A stretch of DNA of 39,846 nt from Bog-159 sp050011755 (GTDB taxonomy: Bacteria > Acidobacteriota > Terriglobia > Bryobacterales > Bryobacteraceae): NCBI GenBank assembly GCA_050011755.1, contig JBEKIM010000025.1:1-39846 (forward strand), given 5' to 3'. Under the pieces are notes generated by a model. The model was not told the origin of the DNA. It made no database searches and saw only the letters and a program-made list of their open reading frames with translations. A program made the position numbers and the translations under genes. This document shows, one piece after another, positions 34,305 through 39,846 of the stretch (its first letter is position 1; each line of letters starts with the position of its first letter).

Positions 34305-34390
34305 GTGCATGTATCAATTGCTAACCTGACGCTATGAAAAAAGCCGAGGAGCCTGGAGACCCAGGCCGTCCCTGAGAATCGGGTTGAATT

Positions 34391-36136
34391 ATGGATCTCG
34401 ACAAGCGCGTCTTTAGAGTTGTGCTCGCATCTCCATCGGATGTTCAGGACGAACGGGAAGCGGCAAATTTTGTTGTCGAGTCGGTTAACCGGCAACTCCG
34501 GGACGCTGCCTTCGCCGCAGTCCTAGAGCTGTCGCGCTGGGAGACAGACGCTTATCCGGGAGTGCACGCTCTCGGCCCGCAGGGGTTGATTGATGACCGG
34601 CTGCGCAGTGAGCCCAGCGATATCTTAGTCGGGGTGTTCTGGCGACGGTTCGGCACTCCAGTTGGCGATGCCAATTCCGGTACCGAGCATGAAATCAGGC
34701 GCGCCATTGAGGCATGGAAGGTCAGCGGAGCACCGCAAGTCATGCTTTACTTTCGCGAAGTGCCGGAGGAGCCGACTACTCCAGAGGAAGCGGAGCAGAT
34801 CCAGAGGGTTTGCAAGTTCAAGCAGGGGCTTTCTCTTACAGACAAGACCCTTATTTGGGAATACAAAGACCCTTCTGCCTTCTCCAACTTCCTTCATGAA
34901 CATCTTTGGAGGGTTGTCATGCAGTGGTTGGGCCCGGCACGCCCGGCATCTGGGCCCCTCTCGTTTCTCCGCGTCTCGGCCTACTCCAAGAGAGTTTGTG
35001 CCCGGCGGGAGGGCATGACTGAGCTTATGGCGGACCTGTTCTTGCATTGCACATTCGATGGTCACACTCCGCCTTCGCATACTCCGAACCTCATCGTCAG
35101 CCTGTCTACCCATCTGCCAATTACCTCGCGCATCAGGGAGCGAGGCGTTACCGACGTAGTTCTGTTCGAGGTCGGAAGGCCGGGTACGGCGACGGTGATT
35201 CCTGGCGTAATTGCTGAGCCTGGAAGCCATGAACTCATTTTCTCGGGCGTGCGCCTTACCAACATTGGCGCACATGAGACCCGCATCTTTCAAATCAGCA
35301 ACCTCCGCTGCGATTGCACTTTCCTCCCGATCCCAGTGGAAGGCGCGGTGTACCCTGTATTCGCTTTCGTCATGATAACCGGAGCAGCCATCGAAAACCC
35401 CCAGCACATAGTCGCGAGTGTTAGAAAGGGTCTGGAATTTGAGGCCAGGAGGGCTGATAATCTTGGCAGGTTGGAGGAGAACGGATTCGAGGCGAGCCGA
35501 TCGACGAACGTGAACGAGCGGAGGATAGCTACGCTGCGATTCACCGAGGGTTTTATGGACGCATTCAAGTCGAGAGCACCAACATTAGGCCGGGCTTGGA
35601 ACATGTGCGAGGGAGATGCCGTCTCTACCGGAGAAAGCGGACCGATCTGCCCAGTGTTCGCAGATGGCGAAGACGGCATAAATGTGGCGGGCCTGGTACA
35701 TAATGGTACACGTCTTAGAGCCGATTTTTCTGGGCTTCCGGCGGGGGTTAGGATTTTTGTTTCGACGCGCGAGCTAGGATACAACAGCCGCAGCCATACC
35801 CATTTATTACATTGGGAGGGGCGGGCATCGCCCGGCGAGGCGATGATGATCGGGGACGTTGAAGTGAGAGAGTTGCCGGTTGAGAACGGCTGTACCGCGG
35901 CCACCTGGGAAGTTATGGCTCCATTGGATGTTATACGATTCGTGGACTTTGCGGTGTTCGCCTCTTACGTCGCGGACTCAGGCGCGAACTTGCCCGTTGT
36001 CGGAACCGGCACAGTGCAAGGTGGATTTACTCCGGGCAGCCACTCTTATGCGCCCATTTGCTGGTCCTCGGGTGCGACTCCATTTTTCTATTCCCGACGA
36101 CGGACCCTCTACAATGTCCTAACGGTGACGCAATAG
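34391..36136 (+). CDS. DUF4062 (TIR-like) domain fused to an acidobacterial secreted-type domain
   Basis: 581 residues. Residues about 6-120 are a DUF4062 domain: F-R-V-V-L-A-S-P-S-D-V-Q-D-E-R-E-A, then L-I-D-D-R-L, D-I-L-V-G-V-F-W-R-R-F-G-T-P and G-T-E-H-E-I; this fold is related to TIR domains and often serves in NTPase-linked defence proteins. From about residue 190 the protein resembles a domain I remember from secreted Solibacter proteins: V-R-L-T-N-I-G-A-H, R-F-T-E-G-F-M-D-A-F-K-S-R, G-T-R-L-R-A-D-F-S-G-L-P-A-G-V-R-I-F-V-S and E-L-P-V-E-N-G-C-T-A-A-T-W-E-V. There is no signal peptide. Base composition is visibly less GC-rich than its neighbours, hinting at transfer. No ribosome binding site is obvious. 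Confidence 0.8.
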   Translation: MDLDKRVFRVVLASPSDVQDEREAANFVVESVNRQLRDAAFAAVLELSRWETDAYPGVHALGPQGLIDDRLRSEPSDILVGVFWRRFGTPVGDANSGTEHEIRRAIEAWKVSGAPQVMLYFREVPEEPTTPEEAEQIQRVCKFKQGLSLTDKTLIWEYKDPSAFSNFLHEHLWRVVMQWLGPARPASGPLSFLRVSAYSKRVCARREGMTELMADLFLHCTFDGHTPPSHTPNLIVSLSTHLPITSRIRERGVTDVVLFEVGRPGTATVIPGVIAEPGSHELIFSGVRLTNIGAHETRIFQISNLRCDCTFLPIPVEGAVYPVFAFVMITGAAIENPQHIVASVRKGLEFEARRADNLGRLEENGFEASRSTNVNERRIATLRFTEGFMDAFKSRAPTLGRAWNMCEGDAVSTGESGPICPVFADGEDGINVAGLVHNGTRLRADFSGLPAGVRIFVSTRELGYNSRSHTHLLHWEGRASPGEAMMIGDVEVRELPVENGCTAATWEVMAPLDVIRFVDFAVFASYVADSGANLPVVGTGTVQGGFTPGSHSYAPICWSSGATPFFYSRRRTLYNVLTVTQ

Positions 36137-36257
36137 TAGGATGGAAGGAAAGCGCGCCAAGCTAGGTGCGCTGCCATGGGAGCGGGGTTGCAGAGAGGTA
36201 CTGCCGGCGTCGGCGTGAACAGCGGCACCTGGAACGCGGGAGGCGCCTGGGCTCGGC

Positions 36258-36590
36258 TCAGTGGACTTTGTCATCGTCATCTGACTCCTTCTTCAGAATC
36301 CGGTCAACATCGCGCAGGATGGGTATAGTCCTCACCGTGTCCGCAGCCACCACGTAGAAGATGAGAAATTCGTCAAAGCCCTTGACCGGCGAGAGCCGCA
36401 ACCCCTTCAGAGCCGGATTCCGTAGCTCTCTGGGCGCCCCTATATTGGGCATGCGCACTAACTGCTCGACCGACGCCTCGACGGCTTCCACGAACCGGAA
36501 CGCCGCATCGGCTGCGTCTTGCTCGACCAGATACCAGCGGAATTGCCGGAGGATATCATCCTGCGCGCGCGGGCGAATAACGGCTTTCAC
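36258..36590 (-). CDS. ParE/RelE-superfamily toxin
   Basis: 110 residues. Typical fold markers of the family: I-R-P-R-A-Q-D-D-I-L-R-Q-F-R-W-Y-L near the start, M-P-N-I-G-A-P-R-E-L in the middle, then G-L-R-L-S-P-V-K-G-F-D-E-F-L-I-F-Y and a final V-R-T-I-P-I-L-R-D-V-D-R-I-L. ParE toxins usually block DNA gyrase, while RelE types cut mRNA; the arginine pattern here fits ParE better. Its start overlaps the antitoxin stop by 4 bp, so it is translated after the antitoxin, the standard order. The charged tail (K-K-E-S-D-D-D-D-K) is unusual. Confidence 0.9.
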   Translation of the reverse strand: MKAVIRPRAQDDILRQFRWYLVEQDAADAAFRFVEAVEASVEQLVRMPNIGAPRELRNPALKGLRLSPVKGFDEFLIFYVVAADTVRTIPILRDVDRILKKESDDDDKVH

Positions 36591-36856
36591 GGCCGCTTCC
36601 GCGCCTTGTGCTTCGCGGCGATGCCACGCGCTTCCGCTTTGAGATCCTTCCAGAACTCCGGGGTCAACGGAATGTCGGGGCCGCTGGCCAAGCCTTCCAG
36701 CAGCAGGGCTTCCAGCCGGGCCTCGGCTTCTTCTTTTTGGGCATCGCGTAAGAGGGAACGGAAATACTCGCTCACATTGCCGTAGCCCTTGGTGGCAAGC
36801 TGGTGGTCGATGAATTCTTTCAGGGACTCAGGCAGGGAGATGGTGACGGTTGTCAT
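36587..36856 (-). CDS. ParD-like ribbon-helix-helix antitoxin
   Basis: 89 residues from ATG 36856, with AGGAG 5 nt upstream. N-terminal T-V-T-I-S-L-P-E-S-L-K-E-F-I-D is the DNA-binding ribbon and helix of the ParD/CopG family; Y-G-N-V-S-E-Y-F-R-S-L-L-R-D-A completes the fold. The C-terminal half, rich in Glu/Lys, would wrap the toxin. It should repress its own promoter at 36891-36919. The pair is divergent from the VOC/ArsR operon. Confidence 0.9.
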   Translation of the reverse strand: MTTVTISLPESLKEFIDHQLATKGYGNVSEYFRSLLRDAQKEEAEARLEALLLEGLASGPDIPLTPEFWKDLKAEARGIAAKHKARKRP

Positions 36857-36890
36857 GGTTGCTCCTGGGTTAGGATGTGTCCTGCCATGC

Positions 36891-36919
36891 AGTCTATCAT
36901 AACCCTTAACTGTTCTCAA
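36891..36919 (-). promoter_or_regulatory. Predicted sigma-70 promoter of the toxin-antitoxin pair
   Basis: On the minus strand TTGAGA (36914-36919) and TAGACT (36891-36896) are separated by exactly 17 nt. The antitoxin ATG is 34 nt past the -10. Both hexamers are 4 of 6 or better against the consensus. Confidence 0.55.
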
Positions 36920-36953
36920 TAGATAAGACCATTCAGTGGACGCGAGAAAGGGC

Positions 36954-36982
36954 TTGACAATCAATAACCGTATGGTTATGAT
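36954..36982 (+). promoter_or_regulatory. Predicted sigma-70 promoter with palindromic operator for the VOC/ArsR operon
   Basis: TTGACA (36954-36959), a 17-nt spacer, and TATGAT (36977-36982). Within the spacer and running into the -10 lies ATAACC-GTAT-GGTTAT (36964-36979), a perfect 6-bp inverted repeat that extends with one gap to AATCA/TGATT. An ArsR-type repressor bound here would block polymerase; the ArsR gene at 37553 is the natural candidate. The VOC start codon is 77 nt past the -10. Confidence 0.75.
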
Positions 36983-37059
36983 TGAATCATGCAAGCCGTA
37001 GCGGACGTTTTCAGGCCGCCGGCCTGGCAACTTACAACGCAGAGGAGAGAGGATAAGCC

Positions 37060-37455
37060 ATGCAAATCAAACTAACGAGCGTCTTCGTGGAGGATCAAGA
37101 CAAGGCCCTGAAGTTCTACACCGACGTGCTGGGCTTCGTTAAGAAACACGAGTTTCCGGCGGGGAAATTCAAGTGGCTCACGGTGGTCTCGCCCGAAGAT
37201 CCAGAGGGGATACAACTGGTTCTGGAGCCCAACAACGCGTACAACCCGGCCGCGAAGGCGTATCAACAGGAGATTGCCGGGCACGGGATACCCGCGGCCA
37301 ATTTCTTCGTTGGGGACGTCCAGAAGGAGTACGAGAGGCTGAAGCAGCACGGCGTCAAGTTCACCAAGGAGCCCACCAAGACTACGGGATCGACGATCGC
37401 GGTGCTCGACGATACTTGCGGGAATCTGATTCAGATTACGCATTTGGATTGGTAA
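37060..37455 (+). CDS. VOC (glyoxalase/dioxygenase superfamily) protein
   Basis: 131 residues, a two-module VOC fold: S-V-F-V-E-D-Q-D-K-A-L-K-F-Y-T-D-V-L-G-F opening, then N-F-F-V-G-D-V-Q-K-E-Y-E-R-L-K-Q-H-G-V-K-F at the start of the second module, ending D-T-C-G-N-L-I-Q-I-T. A ribosome binding site (GAGAGAGG) precedes the ATG. Members bind a metal and act in detoxification, antibiotic resistance or ring cleavage; which applies is unknown. It leads an operon with ArsR, SRPBCC and DoxX-like genes, a frequent combination in soil bacteria. The gap to arsR (97 bp) holds two hairpin elements. Confidence 0.9.
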   Translation: MQIKLTSVFVEDQDKALKFYTDVLGFVKKHEFPAGKFKWLTVVSPEDPEGIQLVLEPNNAYNPAAKAYQQEIAGHGIPAANFFVGDVQKEYERLKQHGVKFTKEPTKTTGSTIAVLDDTCGNLIQITHLDW

Positions 37456-37462
37456 TTCGGCG

Positions 37463-37481
37463 GGGGAGGCCCCGCCTCCCC
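37463..37481 (+). terminator. Strong GC-rich hairpin after the VOC gene
   Basis: GGGGAGGC (37463-37470) pairs perfectly with GCCTCCCC (37474-37481) around loop CCC, 8 nt after the VOC stop. No U-tract follows. Together with the family A repeat just downstream it could attenuate transcription into the ArsR gene or protect the VOC message. Confidence 0.45.
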
Positions 37482-37485
37482 TAAA

Positions 37486-37532
37486 GCGGGACTTAAAAGT
37501 CCCGCCGGCACGCTGAAGCGTGCGCCACGGGT
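37486..37532 (+). repeat. Dispersed double-hairpin repeat, family A, copy 3
   Basis: Identical to copy 1 (29308-29354) over the stems and loops, including GCGGGACTTAAAAGTCCCGC and CACGCTGAAGCGTG. It sits between the VOC and ArsR genes. Confidence 0.85.
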
Positions 37533-37552
37533 GATCCAAGAACTGAATAGTT

Positions 37553-37870
37553 ATGATAGCGGACGATGTTTTCAGGGCTCTGGCCGACCCGACCCGCCGG
37601 GCGATCTTCGAACGATTGACGCGCGACGGGGAACTGACGGTGCATGCCCTGACCGATCATTCCGGAGTTTCGCAGCCGGCGGTGTCCAAACACCTGGGCA
37701 TTCTAAAACACGCTAACCTGGTGCGCGACAGGCGCGCGGGACGCGAGACGCACTACAGCGCACAGCCGCAAGCCCTGGCGCCCCTGGTCGATTGGGTGAG
37801 CGCCTATGGCGCCTTCTGGCGGGAACGGTTCGACCGTCTTGAATCTATTTTGAAAAGGATGGATCAATGA
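37553..37870 (+). CDS. ArsR-family transcriptional repressor
   Basis: 105 residues. Winged helix of the ArsR/SmtB type: D-V-F-R-A-L-A-D-P-T-R-R-A-I-F-E-R-L near the start, then the recognition helix S-G-V-S-Q-P-A-V-S-K-H-L-G-I-L-K, a wing with R-R-A-G-R-E-T-H-Y-S, and a C-terminal helix for dimerisation. No paired cysteine metal site is visible, so it belongs to the metal-free group commonly linked to SRPBCC/AHSA1 proteins. Its stop overlaps the ATG of the SRPBCC gene (ATGA). It probably binds the palindrome at 36964-36979. Confidence 0.93.
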   Translation: MIADDVFRALADPTRRAIFERLTRDGELTVHALTDHSGVSQPAVSKHLGILKHANLVRDRRAGRETHYSAQPQALAPLVDWVSAYGAFWRERFDRLESILKRMDQ

Positions 37871-38289
37871 TTACACCCGATACGAGGCGTTCCGTTATCG
37901 TCGAGCGGGAGATGGCGCATCCGCCGGAAAAGATATGGCGGGCGCTCACGCAAGGAGCCCTGATCGAGGAGTGGCTGATGCAGAACGATTTCCAGCCGGT
38001 CGTCGGGCACCGGTTCAGCTTTCGCGCCACGCCGGCGCCGAAATGGAATGGCGTGATCGACTGTGAAGTCCTGGTGGTCGAACCACATGAGCGCCTCGCT
38101 TATACCTGGGGCTCGTTGGGATTCGAAAGCGTGGTCACCTGGACGTTGACGCCGACGGCGGGCGGCACGCATGTGCGCATGGAGCAATCCGGGTTCGGGG
38201 CGGGACAGGATGCCAACTTTAAAGGTGCAACGTGGGGCTGGCGGAAGTTCGTCGGCAACCTGGAGCGTGTAGTCGGGGGGCTGGGCTGA
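37867..38289 (+). CDS. SRPBCC / AHSA1-type protein
   Basis: 140 residues: V-E-R-E-M-A-H-P-P-E-K-I-W-R-A-L-T-Q opening, W-N-G-V-I-D-C-E-V-L-V-V-E-P-H-E-R-L-A-Y-T-W in the centre, and a final helix W-G-W-R-K-F-V-G-N-L-E-R-V. This is the START/Bet v1-like fold of the AHSA1 group, which binds hydrophobic ligands. In ArsR-SRPBCC pairs the ligand may signal to, or be degraded under control of, the repressor. It overlaps arsR by 4 bp and is followed after 2 bp by the DoxX-like gene. Confidence 0.9.
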   Translation: MITPDTRRSVIVEREMAHPPEKIWRALTQGALIEEWLMQNDFQPVVGHRFSFRATPAPKWNGVIDCEVLVVEPHERLAYTWGSLGFESVVTWTLTPTAGGTHVRMEQSGFGAGQDANFKGATWGWRKFVGNLERVVGGLG

Positions 38290-38291
38290 CG

Positions 38292-38711
38292 ATGAAAGCA
38301 AGAACTATTACGTATTGGACAACTACCATTCTTGTAGCCGGCTTGATCGGAAGCGGCGGTGCGGGGCAGATCGCACAATTTCTGGGCAACGTGCATGGCG
38401 TGGTGCCCGTGCTGGGCTATCCCATGTATTTTTTCGCCATCCTGGGATTCTGGAAAGTGCTAGGGGCGATCGCCATACTCGTGCCGCGTTATCCACGGCT
38501 GAAGGAATGGGCGTATGCCGGCATCTTCTTCGATCTGACGGGCGCGGCCGCATCGTGCGCGGCGGCCGGCGGCTACGGCGCTTACGGGTTTCACGTCATT
38601 GCCCCGTTGATCCTTGCGGCGATGACCATGGCGTCGTGGGGGCTGCGACCTCCAAGCCGGACGATCGGGGTGCTCTTTCCCGAGTTGAGCGCTGGCGGGA
38701 GATCCGCCTGA
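38292..38711 (+). CDS. DoxX-like membrane protein
   Basis: 139 residues from ATG 38292, 2 bp after the SRPBCC stop. Four hydrophobic helices: W-T-T-T-I-L-V-A-G-L-I-G-S-G-G near the start, L-G-Y-P-M-Y-F-F-A-I-L-G-F-W-K-V-L-G-A-I-A-I-L-V, A-G-I-F-F-D-L-T-G-A-A-A-S and V-I-A-P-L-I-L-A-A-M-T. The G-x-W-K-x-L-G-A-I-A-I-L-V-P block is characteristic of the DoxX_2 group. The function of such proteins is poorly known (redox or quinone-linked in some). Last gene of the VOC/ArsR operon; a family B repeat starts 2 bp after the stop. Confidence 0.88.
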   Translation: MKARTITYWTTTILVAGLIGSGGAGQIAQFLGNVHGVVPVLGYPMYFFAILGFWKVLGAIAILVPRYPRLKEWAYAGIFFDLTGAAASCAAAGGYGAYGFHVIAPLILAAMTMASWGLRPPSRTIGVLFPELSAGGRSA

Positions 38712-38713
38712 AA

Positions 38714-38743
38714 GGCGGCTGCGGGCAGGATTGCCCGCCCTCC
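38714..38743 (+). repeat. Dispersed palindromic repeat, family B, copy 3
   Basis: Same 30-base core as copy 2 with GCGGGCA/TGCCCGC stem and loop GGAT. It lies immediately after the DoxX-like stop and immediately before the remnant PIN-like gene, whose start codon is absent. Confidence 0.75.
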
Positions 38744-38747
38744 AGGT

Positions 38748-39076
38748 AAAAAGAAATTTCTTTTTGACCAGCGCGCGCCGGTTCCGCTTGCCGCCTATCT
38801 TCGTGAACACACCGTACGAACCGCCTTGAAGAAGGATGAGATACCCAAGCAAACGGCGATCTGTTGCGCGTTGCCGAGGAAGCCGGTTTCGATGTTCTTC
38901 CGACCACCGACAACAATCTTGCATATCAGCAGAATCTCAAAGGCCGGAGAATGGCGATTGTCGTCCTCAGTGGAAACCGGTGGCACCTGGTTCAGCGGGT
39001 GATCCGGAGAATTGTCGTGGCGGTCAACGATGCGGAGCCGGGAAGTTATACGGTGATCGAAGTGGCAATCCGGTGA
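38748..39076 (+). pseudogene. DUF5615-type PIN-like protein, broken (no start codon, one frameshift)
   Basis: Frame 1 from 38748 reads K-K-F-L-F-D-Q-R-A-P-V-P-L-A-A-Y-L-R-E-H-T-V-R-T-A, the normal N-terminus of a small toxin-like PIN-domain relative (D-Q plus pro-leu turn). Around 38833-38842 the frame is lost. From about 38840 a different frame gives D-T-Q-A-N-G-D-L-L-R-V-A-E-E-A-G-F-D-V-L and then T-T-D-N-N-L-A-Y-Q-Q-N-L up to TGA 39074, the family's conserved second half. A one-base deletion near a converted Trp codon explains both. No ATG or GTG precedes the first part; the family B repeat ends only 4 bp upstream. Confidence 0.72.
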
Positions 39077-39327
39077 TTTGGTGGCGGGGCCACGCGGACG
39101 GCGAGCGTCACGCGCAGCTCACGGCCGGGAACGCCGCGCGCTCCGTTGGCCGGGCAGAACCGGCGCCAGGGCTAACTAAACGGCGCACCCTGCGGGCGGC
39201 CCAAACCTCTCCAAGGAGACGCGCGGCTACCTGCAAACTAGGCCGCAACGCTTTGTTTTTGTGTTCATACCGACCTCAGGTCGTGGTTGACCCATCCTGG
39301 CGCGGAATGTCGGTTCGTGTGGCGCAG
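39077..39327. other. No recognisable gene
   Basis: I see no supported gene in this stretch; open frames here have atypical composition (Arg/Gln-rich) and lack motifs. It lies between two gene remnants and is probably debris. Confidence 0.4.
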
Positions 39328-39516
39328 CTTTGCATCAGCCAGTTTGTCACAGGCCTGAAAAATCGGGACCTGCCCAATGTTTCCTGGCTGGTGCCGAACG
39401 GCTATGACGATGAGCATGACTCAACCGCCAAGGCCGAGATCGCTCCCTCGTTAGCGGGCTCCTATTTCAAGGCCGGGGGCGACGGCCTGCAGATCGTCAC
39501 GTTCGACGACATATAA
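39328..39516 (+). pseudogene. C-terminal-type fragment of a phosphoesterase (acid phosphatase/phospholipase C-like)
   Basis: About 60 residues read F-V-T-G-L-K-N-R-D-L-P-N-V-S-W-L-V-P, then Y-D-D-E-H-D-S-T-A-K, I-A-P-S-L-A-G-S-Y-F and G-D-G-L-Q-I-V-T-F-D-D-I before a stop. This is the block in which bacterial phosphoesterases of the PF04185 type hold D-E-H and the final I-V-x-F-D-E strand. Both ends are missing, so it is a remnant. An intact member of the same superfamily is at 4962-6461. Confidence 0.5.
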
Positions 39517-39663
39517 ACAGACTTCCGGAGATCCCCAACCCTGGAGCAAAGGTTCCTGCGCACGATTCGCGCAAGGACTGGGGCTACCGACAAACCAACC
39601 TGGGCTGGGCCGATAGCGCCGTGGCCATGACCCAGTCGCAACATGGCGACCAGACGTGTGAGC

Positions 39664-39846
39664 TTAGGGCTGACGCAAAAACAACTTCACAGATTGGGTG
39701 AGATGGTATGGTTCGCCTGCCCAGTTTTTCGAGATTTCTGAAAAGAGGCGGTGTTCAATGGGGTTCCATTTGGATGCGCCGGTGGGGTAGTGTGCGACGG
39801 TGAGAGTCAGGCCGAGGGAGTCGGCGAGTTGAGATTGGAGTTCTGT
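39664..39846 (-). pseudogene. ISAzo13-type transposase, C-terminal fragment (runs off the window)
   Basis: Read on the minus strand from the window edge: L-A-D-S-L-G-L-T-L-T-V-A-H-Y-P-T-G-A-S-K-W-N-P-I-E-H-R-L-F-S-E-I-S-K-N-W-A-G-E-P, the highly conserved DDE-region block of ISAzo13-family transposases (H-Y-P-x-G-A-S-K-W-N-P-I-E-H-R). After G-E-P the expected roughly 50 residues are replaced by Y-H-L-T-Q-S-V-K-L-F-L-R-Q-P and a stop. The bases there (TTAGGGCTGACGCAAAAACA, 39664-39683) look like an IS end, suggesting an internal deletion. The N-terminal part lies beyond the window, if it exists. Confidence 0.65.

Noticed and set aside
34351..34366. Hairpin GCCTGG-AGAC-CCAGGC before the DUF4062 gene as a riboswitch or terminator
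   Set aside because: A single 6-bp stem with no conserved core or U-tract; insufficient to name a function.
29308..37532. Family A repeats as a CRISPR array
   Set aside because: Copies are kilobases apart with no spacers and no cas genes; they are dispersed palindromes.

Overview
The window looks like a chromosomal segment of an Acidobacteriota bacterium of the Solibacter/Bryobacter group. This is inferred from gene content and high GC, with no marker gene to prove it. Indicators are the many secreted proteins of unknown function, two PAS-kinase-receiver hybrids, DUF4384/caspase and DUF4097 operons, HAF-repeat and TMTC-like TPR proteins, and a CUAEP-tail radical SAM selenoprotein. The cell is Gram-negative: a full BamA and an Skp/OmpH chaperone are present.

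Layout. 43-118: tRNA-Lys(CTT). 303-4940 (+): small secreted and membrane proteins, a secreted esterase, and a membrane protein / ECF sigma / zinc-finger anti-sigma trio. 4962-6461 (-): a phospholipase C-type phosphoesterase. 6562-8729 (+): a coupled Tat-exported TIM-barrel isomerase and Gfo/Idh/MocA oxidoreductase. 8724-12012: an IscU-like scaffold lacking its third cysteine (-), a radical SAM/SPASM gene broken near its 3' end (+), a Nudix hydrolase (+), a secreted protein (-) and Skp (-). 12068-15004 (-): bamA. 15208-18300 (+): rsmE, two metallophosphoesterases and a small protein in one run. 18297-19847 (-): a hybrid histidine kinase. 20021-23778 (-): two DUF4384 proteins and a caspase-like protein with EF-hand, PEGA and TPR parts. 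23892-25652 (-): a TMTC-like membrane TPR protein. 25704-27588 (+): a secreted coiled-coil protein and a seven-repeat HAF protein. 27600-29147 (-): a second hybrid kinase. 29355-32477 (-): ECF sigma, anti-sigma with HEAT-like tail, and two DUF4097 proteins.

32478-39846 is more accessory in character. It holds a radical SAM protein whose apparent stop codon TGA (34266-34268) is read here as selenocysteine. Translation through it gives the tail C-U-A-E-P followed by eight residues and TAA, and a 6-bp hairpin starting 13 nt after the UGA fits a bacterial SECIS. Next come a lower-GC gene fusing a DUF4062 (TIR-like) domain to a domain usually seen in secreted acidobacterial proteins, a ParDE toxin-antitoxin pair, and a VOC / ArsR / SRPBCC / DoxX-like operon with a textbook promoter overlapped by a palindromic operator. 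Decaying genes follow: a PIN-like DUF5615-type gene, a phosphoesterase fragment and an ISAzo13-type transposase remnant.

Two families of short dispersed palindromic repeats run through the right half. Family A (3 copies) is a double hairpin that varies only in its loops. Family B (3 copies, two as an inverted doublet) shows a compensatory stem change. They behave like REP/REPIN elements and sit mostly just after stop codons.
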